Below are positions 16,879 to 24,329 of a DNA stretch of 64,000 bases, one piece after another. Position numbers and translations under genes: made by a program. The stretch lies in assembly GCF_003434055.1 (NCBI RefSeq), contig NZ_QVEX01000015.1, positions 67,710 to 131,709 on the forward strand, read 5' to 3'. How positions within the stretch are numbered: the stretch's first letter is position 1; each line of letters begins with the position of its first letter. This DNA is from Enterocloster aldenensis. GTDB lineage: Bacteria; Bacillota; Clostridia; Lachnospirales; Lachnospiraceae. Under the pieces are notes generated by a model, which had not been told where the DNA came from, made no database searches, and was given only the letters and a program-made list of their open reading frames with translations.

Positions 16879-17412
16879 TTAATGCCATGGTTCTTTTTTC
16901 ACCACCAGGATGGCCTGTACAAGGGCCCCGGTAACCTCCGAACCATTCTCAAGCTCTGCCTTACCACGTTTTTCCTGGTCCCCTTCCTTCATCACCACAT
17001 AGCGCGGTTTCAGACGGTTCAGGGCCAGGGCCGCAATATCCTTTTTGCATTTGTCGCATTTACAGCAGTTAAACCTGTCCAGGGTGGAATCCAGCCGCGA
17101 TATGACCAGTTCCTCCATCAGGTTAACAAGCACCATATTATTTTCTTCCTTAAACGGCAGGGTAACCGGATTGCGCTTTAAGGCCTTTGCCATGGATGCT
17201 GCCGTGGGCGGCGTTAAGGACCCAAATCCCGGCGCGCCGGACATACCGGACGCAGCGCCCTCTGCTTCCTGCGGCGTTTTGGCGGATGCTTCACAAACAC
17301 CACCGTCTTTGCCCATATCCCCTGCATGATCCGGCGTATCCTTTTTTGCGGCAGACGGCATGATTTTGCGGTACATCATTTCTTTGTCAATCTCTGTCCT
17401 GGTCTTAGCCAT
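16879..17412 (-). CDS. ComFB-domain protein (late competence family, possible cyclic dinucleotide receptor)
   Basis: This 177-aa protein has a low-complexity N-terminal half and a C-terminal ComFB domain (about residues 85-170). The domain has the characteristic cysteine cluster CCKCDKCKKDIAALALNRLKP, a probable metal site. ComFB proteins in other bacteria have recently been connected with cyclic dinucleotide binding and motility; that link is established knowledge of the family, not shown here. It overlaps parA by 8 nt. Its place between flgM and hag, with a PilZ gene nearby, suggests a role in controlling motility. Confidence 0.85.
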   Translation of the reverse strand: MAKTRTEIDKEMMYRKIMPSAAKKDTPDHAGDMGKDGGVCEASAKTPQEAEGAASGMSGAPGFGSLTPPTAASMAKALKRNPVTLPFKEENNMVLVNLMEELVISRLDSTLDRFNCCKCDKCKKDIAALALNRLKPRYVVMKEGDQEKRGKAELENGSEVTGALVQAILVVKKEPWH

Positions 17413-18175
17413 TTGCCTTAAGCCCCCTTTGCATCAATTCCTGAATCAGGCTCTTGTAATCCCGCACCGCATTGCAGTCAGGCGCATACTCCAGCACGGA
17501 ACACTGCAGGGACTGGGCCTCCCTGAGCGCAACGCTCTCACGGATGAATGTTTCCAGCACAGGCATCTGCAGATCCTCTGCCACCATCCTGAGCGTCCCC
17601 TCCACCTCTTTGCTGAACCTGGTCCTGGGATTATGCTTGGTAAGGAACACCCCCAGGATCCGGATATCAGGATTGCAGTAATTCCTGACACGGCGTATGG
17701 TTTCCTCCAGCTGGGTGATTCCCTGCAGGCTGAAAATATCCGAGAGCATGGGCACCAGCACATAGTCAGCCGCCGTAAATGCATTTACCGTCAAAATACC
17801 AAGGGCGGGCGGCGAATCAATGAGTATGTAATCATAAAGACCCTTCAGCGAACCCAGGGCCTCTGTTAGAAGGAACTCCCTCCTGACTCCTGTAAACTCC
17901 AGTTCAATACTGCTGAGAAGGATGTTGGACGGGATGATATCTACCAATGTGGACTTCTGAACCGCATATCTGGGCTTTAACTCCCCCTTCAGGACATCAT
18001 AGATGGTGGCGCTCTCCGTATCCGCCCCCAATGAAAAACTCAGGTTTCCCTGCGGATCCATATCCACTGCAAGGACCCTGTAGCCCATTTCCTTTAACGC
18101 TGTTGCAATCACATAGGCTGATGTAGTCTTTCCCACACCGCCCTTTTGGTTAGACAACGCAATGGTTACCGCCAT
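17405..18175 (-). CDS. ParA/Soj-family ATPase
   Basis: This is a P-loop ATPase of the ParA/Soj group, 256 aa. It shows the deviant Walker A (QKGGVGKTT, residues 9-17), the VDMDPQGN switch and IDSPPALG. There is no helix-turn-helix extension and no parB gene next to it. The partner is a ComFB-domain gene, overlapping by 8 nt. It could position or regulate flagella like MinD/FlhG proteins, because a canonical flhF-flhG pair is not found between flhA and fliA. That function is inference; generic chromosome partition is the alternative. Confidence 0.9.
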   Translation of the reverse strand: MAVTIALSNQKGGVGKTTSAYVIATALKEMGYRVLAVDMDPQGNLSFSLGADTESATIYDVLKGELKPRYAVQKSTLVDIIPSNILLSSIELEFTGVRREFLLTEALGSLKGLYDYILIDSPPALGILTVNAFTAADYVLVPMLSDIFSLQGITQLEETIRRVRNYCNPDIRILGVFLTKHNPRTRFSKEVEGTLRMVAEDLQMPVLETFIRESVALREAQSLQCSVLEYAPDCNAVRDYKSLIQELMQRGLKANG

Positions 18176-18191
18176 AATGTACTCCCCCGGG

Positions 18192-18264
18192 AACCCAATT
18201 GTTCCTCATTTGTTATATTATGGTTTTTATTATATCAGGAAATTGGGGTTGAGACAATTGGGTT
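18192..18264 (-). promoter_or_regulatory. Sigma-A promoter of parA-comFB flanked by an 11-bp inverted repeat
   Basis: On the minus strand, TTGTCT (18252-18257), 17 nt and TATAAT (18229-18234) make a strong sigma-A promoter upstream of parA. It is bracketed by a perfect 11-bp inverted repeat, AACCCAATTGT at 18192-18202 and its complement at 18254-18264. The second arm overlaps the -35 element. A protein bound to both arms could repress by looping; autoregulation by the ParA-like protein is one possibility. Confidence 0.75.
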
Positions 18265-18419
18265 TTTCTTCCTTCCAATATCCTATTTGCACTTTACCTT
18301 AAGTTATTATTGCTTTCTTTTCAGCCATAAGGGCGCAAAACCGAAGCGCTGCCCCCTGGCTGACGACAGCCCGACCGCAGCGCCCCAAGCCAAAGGTCAT
18401 ATTGGATTGATTGGGTCAG

Positions 18420-18821
18420 TCACATCTCCTTATATATCCTGCGATTGTCCCATTCCGGATGATTATGAACCATCTCATGAATCCTCTTAACAAACGTTGT
18501 ATCCTGTTCCAGCAAATCTGCTGTTTCTTCTATAGACATGCCCTTTGCCGTCATCTTTCCGATTAAGTTGATTAATGTTAGAATCCTGCCTTCCGTCTGG
18601 CCGCCTTTCCATCCTTCTTCCCATCCTTCTTCTCTGGCCGCTTTCCGCTCCATAGCCAGATGCTCCTGTTCATTATACTCAGTCCAAATCAAATCCCGCA
18701 CCTCCGCCCTGTGTGTTGACAAAAGCTCCGACAGGATACCATCGCGTATACATTCTTCCGCCGCACAATCCACCGCCTCCCCCAACACACTGCCTTGGAA
18801 ATAGAAGGGGCAGAAAAGCAA
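18420..18821 (-). pseudogene. C-terminal remnant of an Rpn-family (PD-(D/E)XK) nuclease/transposase-like gene
   Basis: This 133-codon frame resembles only the C-terminal tail of Rpn-type nuclease proteins common in Lachnospiraceae: ECIRDGILSELLSTHRAEVRDL, then a basic/acidic REEGWEEGWKGGQTEG linker and a short helical end. The catalytic N-terminal nuclease domain is missing, and the frame opens with a TTG and no ribosome site, so I read it as a decayed fragment. It lies between hag and parA, within the flagellar locus. A different Rpn-like gene starts at 63756. Confidence 0.7.
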
Positions 18822-18854
18822 TATAGAATTTCACGGTTGTAAAAAACCTAAAAT

Positions 18855-18880
18855 GGAGAAAAAGGAGGCATTGCCTCCTG
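18855..18880 (-). terminator. Rho-independent terminator of flagellin gene
   Basis: On the minus strand, AGGAGGCA pairs with TGCCTCCT (18863-18879) across a one- or two-base turn, followed by TTTTTC. It lies about 80 nt past the hag stop codon and ends a monocistronic flagellin message. Confidence 0.85.
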
Positions 18881-18960
18881 GCCGGTAATCACTACCCGCC
18901 ATTATGCAATGCCTCTCTTATAAAACTTTTCTATCAAATCCTACGTATTCAACCTATAGC

Positions 18961-20460
18961 TTACTGTAATAACTGTAATACTGACTGTGGCTGCTGGTTA
19001 GCCTGTGCCAGCATAGCCTGGGCAGACTGCATCAGAACGCTGTTCTTTGTGAATTCCATCATCTCTTTTGCCATGTCTACGTCACGGATGCGGGACTCAG
19101 CAGCTGTGATGTTCTCTGTCGTAACACCCAGATTGTTAATGGTGTGCTCAAGGCGGTTCTGGATAGCGCCCAGTTTACCACGGCTGGTTGATACCTGGTT
19201 GATGGCGTCGGTGATTTTGCTGATGGCTGCGGATGCTCCTTCTCTGGATCCGATATCAAGACTTCCTATACCAAGAGCGTTTACATGCATATCAGAAATT
19301 GATAAATCTAATTGATTCCAGGAGTCATTCGTATCACCAATCTGCAAATTTAATCCACCGCCACTAGCAAGGCCTTTACCACCGGTCAACGCAGCCGGAG
19401 TAATTGTAGCTAAATCTGCACCACTGATACTTCCATCGAATGCCACCGTCATATTAGCACCAGCTTTTGCAAGAATAGCATTCACATCATTTGCTGTATA
19501 CGACTTTGTTTGGTCTAAACCTACTAATACATTTCCATTTGAAGCAGTAATCTCCACACCGCTGGTAGTACCATTAAAGCCAATCGTCCTACCATCGTTA
19601 CCTGCCGTACCTGAAGCTATAGTAACATCAACACCACCTGTTGTAGTTGCCTTTCTAGATGCATTCTCAGCTTTAGCAACTGCAGTAGCCGCTACTTGCT
19701 CAACAGTAGTTGTACCATCAGTTGTACCAATTTCAATGTCTTTATCAATACTGATTTTCAGACCACTTGCAGATGCAGGAAGTGTAGCATCCCTGATAAG
19801 TTTATCAATATCGGCTTGGGTATACTTTTTACCAGCAGTTGCATCTAAAGACAGTGTAATATTACCACTTGCGTCTGCTGTTACGCTGGAACCATCACCT
19901 TTCTTTACAGTATTTATGGTTATTGTCTTTCCTGCTTCTAACCCAGAAACAGTGAAATTAACTGCCCCAGTAAAGTTACCGGCATCCGCTGCTGTATTCT
20001 TTGTACTTGTTACCTCTACACCTGTGGTACCATTCCCCATAGAACCATCTAACAACTTAATCCCATTAAAATTAGTACTATCTGCGATACGGTTAATCTC
20101 ATCTTTCAAGGCACTAACTTCATCCTGCAACGCTCTTCTGTCCACATCGTCCGTATAAGTACCATTTGCAGACTTGGTAGCCAGTTCCTGCATACGGTTC
20201 AGCATGGAATGAACTTCCTGCAGTCCGCCTTCAGCCGTCTGTACCAGGGAAATCGCATCCTGGGAGTTATCGCTTGCTGCTGTCAGACCTTTAATCTGTG
20301 CTCTCATCTTCTCAGAAATAGCCAGACCAGCTGCATCATCACCTGCACGGTTAATTCTGTAACCAGATGACAGTTTCTCAAGTGACTTAGATACCGCGCT
20401 GTTGTTCACGCCCAGCTGTCTGCTGGAATTCAGTGCCATGATATTGTGTTGGATCCTCAT
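18961..20460 (-). CDS. hag: Flagellin
   Basis: This is the filament subunit. The conserved D0/D1 N-terminus (MRIQHNIMALNSSRQLG, KLSSGYRINRAGDDAAGLAISEKMRAQI) and C-terminus (NRLEHTINNLGVTTENITAAESRIRDVDMA, then MLAQANQQPQSVLQLLQ) flank a variable middle of about 250 residues rich in Thr, Gly and Ala. At 499 aa it is larger than minimal flagellins, so surface domains D2/D3 are present. The ATG at 20458-20460 has ATGGAGG eight bases upstream. It stands alone between terminators. Confidence 0.98.
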   Translation of the reverse strand: MRIQHNIMALNSSRQLGVNNSAVSKSLEKLSSGYRINRAGDDAAGLAISEKMRAQIKGLTAASDNSQDAISLVQTAEGGLQEVHSMLNRMQELATKSANGTYTDDVDRRALQDEVSALKDEINRIADSTNFNGIKLLDGSMGNGTTGVEVTSTKNTAADAGNFTGAVNFTVSGLEAGKTITINTVKKGDGSSVTADASGNITLSLDATAGKKYTQADIDKLIRDATLPASASGLKISIDKDIEIGTTDGTTTVEQVAATAVAKAENASRKATTTGGVDVTIASGTAGNDGRTIGFNGTTSGVEITASNGNVLVGLDQTKSYTANDVNAILAKAGANMTVAFDGSISGADLATITPAALTGGKGLASGGGLNLQIGDTNDSWNQLDLSISDMHVNALGIGSLDIGSREGASAAISKITDAINQVSTSRGKLGAIQNRLEHTINNLGVTTENITAAESRIRDVDMAKEMMEFTKNSVLMQSAQAMLAQANQQPQSVLQLLQ

Positions 20461-20465
20461 ACTAA

Positions 20466-20507
20466 TTACCTCCATGTAATTATAATTTTCCGGGAATTCC
20501 TTTTCCC
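20466..20507 (-). promoter_or_regulatory. Candidate CsrA binding sites in the flagellin leader
   Basis: On the minus strand, GGGAA-AAGGAA-TTCCC (20492-20507) forms a hairpin presenting GGA in its loop, about 20 nt upstream of the Shine-Dalgarno. The Shine-Dalgarno itself (ATGGAGG, near 20468-20475) contains a second GGA. This matches the two-site organisation known for CsrA control of Bacillus hag. The genes csrA, fliW and fliS are all in the window. Confidence 0.65.
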
Positions 20508-20597
20508 TCGTTTCATACTGTTTCCCAATGCCGGACGGGCCCTGTCTGACACTGGACCAAGTTTCCGGAACATACCATCCCTTCCGCTCTGTAATAT

Positions 20598-20624
20598 ATA
20601 TCGTACGCCCCTTCCTGTTTATTC
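20598..20624 (-). promoter_or_regulatory. Probable sigma-28 promoter of hag (imperfect)
   Basis: On the minus strand, CGATAT (20598-20603) matches the sigma-28 -10 core. The correctly spaced -35 position reads GAAT (20621-20624). A perfect TAAA is present but 3 nt too close (20618-20621). It lies about 140 nt upstream of the hag ATG, leaving room for the CsrA-controlled leader. Spacing makes this less certain than the flgM promoter. Confidence 0.5.
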
Positions 20625-20625
20625 A

Positions 20626-20668
20626 CCAAAAAAGTGCACAAAAATCATTGCTGATTTCTGTGCACTTT
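20626..20668 (-). terminator. Terminator at end of the long fliE-to-vanY unit
   Basis: Immediately past the vanY stop, AAAGTGCACA pairs with TGTGCACTTT, with inner AAATCA/TGATTT pairing and a GCAA loop, followed by a run of T. It is a strong intrinsic terminator on the minus strand and ends the transcript begun at 43 kb before hag. Confidence 0.9.
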
Positions 20669-21620
20669 ATCCATATAGACTTTGTTCAATATAAAATTCT
20701 TCCAGCGACAGGCCATGCTCTTTTATATACCTGGCAGCCTCCACGCCCACATAGCGGTAATGCCACGGCTCATATTCAATTCCGGTGATATCCGTCTTGT
20801 TTTCCCCATACCTCATGATAAAACCATAATCCTGGGCGTGTTCCATCAGCCATCTGCCCTCCGGCGTGTCCTCAAATGCCTTTTCAAGCTTATGATACTT
20901 CTTCGTATAAAAATCAACCGCCAGGCCCAGGCAGTGTTCTCCTGACCCCGGGATGGATATGGTCTGCCTTGCAAGAATATATGATTCTTCTTTTGTATGG
21001 CCGCTTCTCACATAAGACTGTACCTTTCTGTTAAACAGTTTCTCCTGTTTGTCCAATGTCCTGTAGCCGGAGCACACGACAGGCGACAACCCCTGTGCTT
21101 TCATATCTTCCAGCATCTGCATCAGCGGTTCATAAATCCGCTCATCCACAGACTGTTCGGTTCCCGGAATGGTTTTTAACCCCACCTCATAATCCTCAGG
21201 TACCGGGTACTCTGCGTTTGTAAGTATCAGGCACCACATATCATCCTGGCTGATGAACAGTTCTTCTGTGCCAGCCATTCCACCGGTGTAATCCGCTTCT
21301 TCATTTGTCTGTCCGCTTAAAAGCAGCCTGCCATCTGCACGCTCACCCTCCATACCGTTTTCCGGCCCATGCCCTTTTCCAGTACCCCGGTCATCCACAA
21401 CCGTACCTTTCCCATCCGCTTCAGGATTCTCCCCTGCTCCCGCAAAATCCGCCGCAGCCACATTTCCGGAACCCGCCGCCTCCGCCATGTCTAACGCCCG
21501 CTCCCATTCCAGCTTCCGGTGTGCCGATATATAAAACAGGGTCAGGATTATCAGGAAGGTATAAATCATCACCCGCCTGTTCCTGACCATCCGCCGGTCC
21601 TGTGATTTTCTCTGGGCCAT
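20667..21620 (-). CDS. D-alanyl-D-alanine carboxypeptidase, VanY/M15B family
   Basis: This is a predicted membrane-anchored peptidase trimming the D-Ala-D-Ala end of peptidoglycan peptides. An N-terminal membrane helix (MIYTFLIILTLFYI) precedes a Gly/Ala/Glu-rich linker of about 70 residues and the M15B domain (about 145-317). Zinc-site patterns are SGYRTLDKQEKLF, SGEHCLGLAVDF and EPWHYRYVG. It is the last gene before the terminator at 20626-20668. It may prepare the wall for flagellar passage; this is inference from location. The ATG follows GGAGG. Confidence 0.93.
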   Translation of the reverse strand: MAQRKSQDRRMVRNRRVMIYTFLIILTLFYISAHRKLEWERALDMAEAAGSGNVAAADFAGAGENPEADGKGTVVDDRGTGKGHGPENGMEGERADGRLLLSGQTNEEADYTGGMAGTEELFISQDDMWCLILTNAEYPVPEDYEVGLKTIPGTEQSVDERIYEPLMQMLEDMKAQGLSPVVCSGYRTLDKQEKLFNRKVQSYVRSGHTKEESYILARQTISIPGSGEHCLGLAVDFYTKKYHKLEKAFEDTPEGRWLMEHAQDYGFIMRYGENKTDITGIEYEPWHYRYVGVEAARYIKEHGLSLEEFYIEQSLYG

Positions 21621-21778
21621 GTCCCTGCATCCTCCTAAACATAACTTCGCTGATGTCCGTTACCTGCATTGTCTGGCAATATCTGGCATTATTCGGGATT
21701 ACCTGGCAGTATCCTGCAGCATCCGTTTTCCAGCCACATCCAATCCTGCCAGCCCCGTCACCCATCCGCCTCATCCCG

Positions 21779-22438
21779 CTACCGGATGCGCCTGAGCTGG
21801 TCCCCCTGCCTGCGCAGTATATACCGGTACAGCAAATCCTCCTGCCTGGTAGCCATCTCCATGAACTCGCATCCATAGCCGTAATCGCCTTCCGGCCGCT
21901 GTACCTGTCTGCGCACCTCGCAGGTGTACAGCATGGAGTCCCCCATGGCGGGTATCACGATATTAAAGCGGTCATTGACCTTGAATTCTTCCCTGCTCCT
22001 GAACATCAGGCCGCCCAGGCTGATATCCACCAGCTGGACCTTAATCCCATTGACGTCCTTTGGTTCCTCTTCCATGTCCAGCACATCATCCCCGCGCATA
22101 CAGTTATAGATGATGCCTATATCTCTTGTACTGATACGGAAATACTCCCGTCTCTCGTCATTGGTAGCCTCGTTTAAATCAATTATCCTGGCCAGTTTTG
22201 GCGAAGACAGGTAAAGCCGTCCAATAAGCACCTTAAACCCAAGCTGGGTATTGTATATTTCCAGCTTTATCAGAAGATTATATGGAATACCCGGCAGTTC
22301 GTTGCGTGAACTGCCCACATCCACGAAATTCTTTCCGATGCGGTGCAGGACACCCATACTGATCAGGTCATTGTTCTTTGCTTTGATTACACATGATGAG
22401 CCCACATACCCATCCGCTAAATCAACCAATATACCCAC
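21779..22438 (-). CDS. PilZ-domain flagellar brake protein (YcgR/YpfA-like)
   Basis: This 219-aa protein has the two-domain YcgR layout: an N-terminal PilZN-like beta domain and a C-terminal PilZ domain. The c-di-GMP binding signature is present as RREYFR (about residues 95-100) and DISLGG. Such proteins slow the motor when c-di-GMP rises. It lies downstream of the FlhB-like gene in the long flagellar unit. The GTG start at 22436-22438 has AGGGGGG upstream. Confidence 0.92.
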   Translation of the reverse strand: MGILVDLADGYVGSSCVIKAKNNDLISMGVLHRIGKNFVDVGSSRNELPGIPYNLLIKLEIYNTQLGFKVLIGRLYLSSPKLARIIDLNEATNDERREYFRISTRDIGIIYNCMRGDDVLDMEEEPKDVNGIKVQLVDISLGGLMFRSREEFKVNDRFNIVIPAMGDSMLYTCEVRRQVQRPEGDYGYGCEFMEMATRQEDLLYRYILRRQGDQLRRIR

Positions 22439-22558
22439 CCCCCTGTTTTCATCATGTTGCTGCCACTATGCTGTTCCATCCATTCTGCTTCCACTACGCC
22501 ATTACATCCATGCCGCTATCCGCAACATGTCCTTAACCACATGCCCGGCGATACTCCA

Positions 22559-22930
22559 TTACTCCTGATTCTTATCCCGGCCGGACACCAGATTCCGTCT
22601 CAGCCGTCCGCTCCCTGCTCCCTGCTGCGCCGGCTTTGCGGCTGCGGCTGCTTTCTCCACCCCTTTTATCTGAGCCGAGGTTTCTATCAGCCTGCAGTAA
22701 ATGGCCGCAACCACCTCGTACAGTTCCACCGGGATATTGGCTCCCACATCCAGCATGCAGAGCAGGGAAGCCGCGCTGTCATCCTTGAACACAGGAATCC
22801 CCTTTTTCTCGGCAATGTCTATGATGTGCTCGGCAACCGTCCCATAACCTGAGGCAATCACCACAGGGGACGTGTCTTCCTCCGCATTGTATTTTAAGGC
22901 GACCGCCTTGTTCTTCTTATATTTTGACAT
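22559..22930 (-). CDS. FlhB C-terminal-domain homolog (YlqH/FlhX-like)
   Basis: This is a stand-alone cytoplasmic FlhB-like domain, 123 aa. It has NKAVALKY near the N-terminus, and VVIASGYGTVAEHIIDIAEKKGIPVFKDD replaces the region around the FlhB cleavage site. There are no membrane helices and no NPTH motif; the full-length FlhB is at 1256-2317. The ATG overlaps the previous gene by 14 nt, the same order as ylqG-ylqH in Bacillus. It may modulate export specificity. Confidence 0.9.
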   Translation of the reverse strand: MSKYKKNKAVALKYNAEEDTSPVVIASGYGTVAEHIIDIAEKKGIPVFKDDSAASLLCMLDVGANIPVELYEVVAAIYCRLIETSAQIKGVEKAAAAAKPAQQGAGSGRLRRNLVSGRDKNQE

Positions 22931-24329
22931 CCACACCCGTCCTTTTAAATGGCAGGTTCTTAAATACCTCCATCAGGGAACGCACATGGTCCATGCGCTC
23001 CACCTCTATGTCCATTGCACGGTATCCATGCTCCTCCATGATGCTCCTGAATTCCGGCACCAGCGCTTCAAATATGCCCGCATATGACTCAGGGCAATAC
23101 AGATGGAACCCCAGTTCCCTGCCCGCCATCATGAACTCCGCCTCCATCTGCCCGATTCCAGGTATATCAAAGGTTATGAGCACATGGACATGGTCTGTCC
23201 TGCCGGAATCCCCGGCGCTGTCCCTTCCGCCTTTTTGGCCTTCATCCTTTGGGTCAATCCACAGTTCGGAAAATGCCTTCATGCCCTGATAATCCACCGG
23301 AATCACAAAATGCAGCAGCGGCGTGTAATTGCAGGGCGAGGACAGCAGGCTGGTGATGATTTTATCAATCTTATCCCCGTTCAGGCTGTTCATAGGCGTT
23401 TCCCTGTCCTGCTTGGCAATGATTTCCGCCAGGGTGTCCATAATCCGCGAACGGTTCATCTGACGCTCCGGCGTCCGGAAACTTTCTATGTAATCCCGGA
23501 CCATTTCCCTGAGACGCGCCTTATCCTCCCGGTTGTCCACGTGGATCAGGAGGTTCAGCAGGGCTTCCTGGAGATAGGCGTCATTGTCCTGGTACCTGGA
23601 CATATTATAGAGGATATTGGGCAGGACCCTGGCTGTCTGGGGAGAGTAGAGAACGCTTTGCTCCAGCTCCCTTAATGCCTGTTGCACTTCTGTTTTAAGT
23701 TCCTCGAACCCCTGTCCTCCCTGGGCATCCCTGACCCGGACTGCCAGCCGGGCAAACCGGTCAGACAGCGTCCGGCTGCCGGCCAGCTGCTCTGACAGGT
23801 ACTCCAGGCTGTTGGCAACGGAGTCCAGCACGTCCTGCCTGGATATACTGCCGTTCATTGCCTTTAAAAGCTCCGCTGTCTCCATCCGCAGCTCCGGCTT
23901 ATTCCCAAGCAGATTCCTCAGGAAGTCAAACAGTTCCCCCTTAAACAGCGTGGACGCGTATTCCTGGTCCACCAATTCGTCTACAATGTGTTCGGGCTGG
24001 ATTAAAAGCGCGTCAAAAAGCTGTCTTATTTCCTGGGTCACCGTATTGTTGTTCACAGGCAGGAGGCTGATGATTTCCTCCAGCATATATATATTCTTCA
24101 GGTAGTTGACCGTTACAGCCGGATCCTTTAACAGGTTCATCAGGGTAGCTGCCCCGGCTTCCCTCTCCAGCACATTATGGTTTCCCAGAAGGCCGCTGCC
24201 CTCGGGATTTTTGGTGATATGCCGGATTTCCTGCATGTCAAAGGGGACTGATGGGTCTTTCAGCGCCTTATCCGGCTGTATGATATTCTTGTTGATGACC
24301 GGAGAAGTCACCCGTAAGATGTCTGCCAT
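22917..24329 (-). CDS. FliK-like/YlqG-like flagellar cluster protein
   Basis: This is a 470-aa, largely helical protein of uncertain function. The last 100 residues (VHVLITFDIPGIGQMEAEFMM through the acidic end) resemble the FliK hook-length-control C-terminal domain. It is followed by an FlhB-C homolog, reproducing the Bacillus ylqG-ylqH pair. FliK proper is at 35869-37341, so this is a second FliK/FlhB-type pair. The start overlaps the previous stop (TAATG). Function beyond this relationship is not known to me. Confidence 0.72.
   Translation of the reverse strand: MADILRVTSPVINKNIIQPDKALKDPSVPFDMQEIRHITKNPEGSGLLGNHNVLEREAGAATLMNLLKDPAVTVNYLKNIYMLEEIISLLPVNNNTVTQEIRQLFDALLIQPEHIVDELVDQEYASTLFKGELFDFLRNLLGNKPELRMETAELLKAMNGSISRQDVLDSVANSLEYLSEQLAGSRTLSDRFARLAVRVRDAQGGQGFEELKTEVQQALRELEQSVLYSPQTARVLPNILYNMSRYQDNDAYLQEALLNLLIHVDNREDKARLREMVRDYIESFRTPERQMNRSRIMDTLAEIIAKQDRETPMNSLNGDKIDKIITSLLSSPCNYTPLLHFVIPVDYQGMKAFSELWIDPKDEGQKGGRDSAGDSGRTDHVHVLITFDIPGIGQMEAEFMMAGRELGFHLYCPESYAGIFEALVPEFRSIMEEHGYRAMDIEVERMDHVRSLMEVFKNLPFKRTGVDVKI

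Noticed and set aside
17405..18175. Plasmid or chromosome partition system
   Set aside because: No ParB gene or parS-like cluster lies next to the ParA-like gene; its partner is a ComFB protein.
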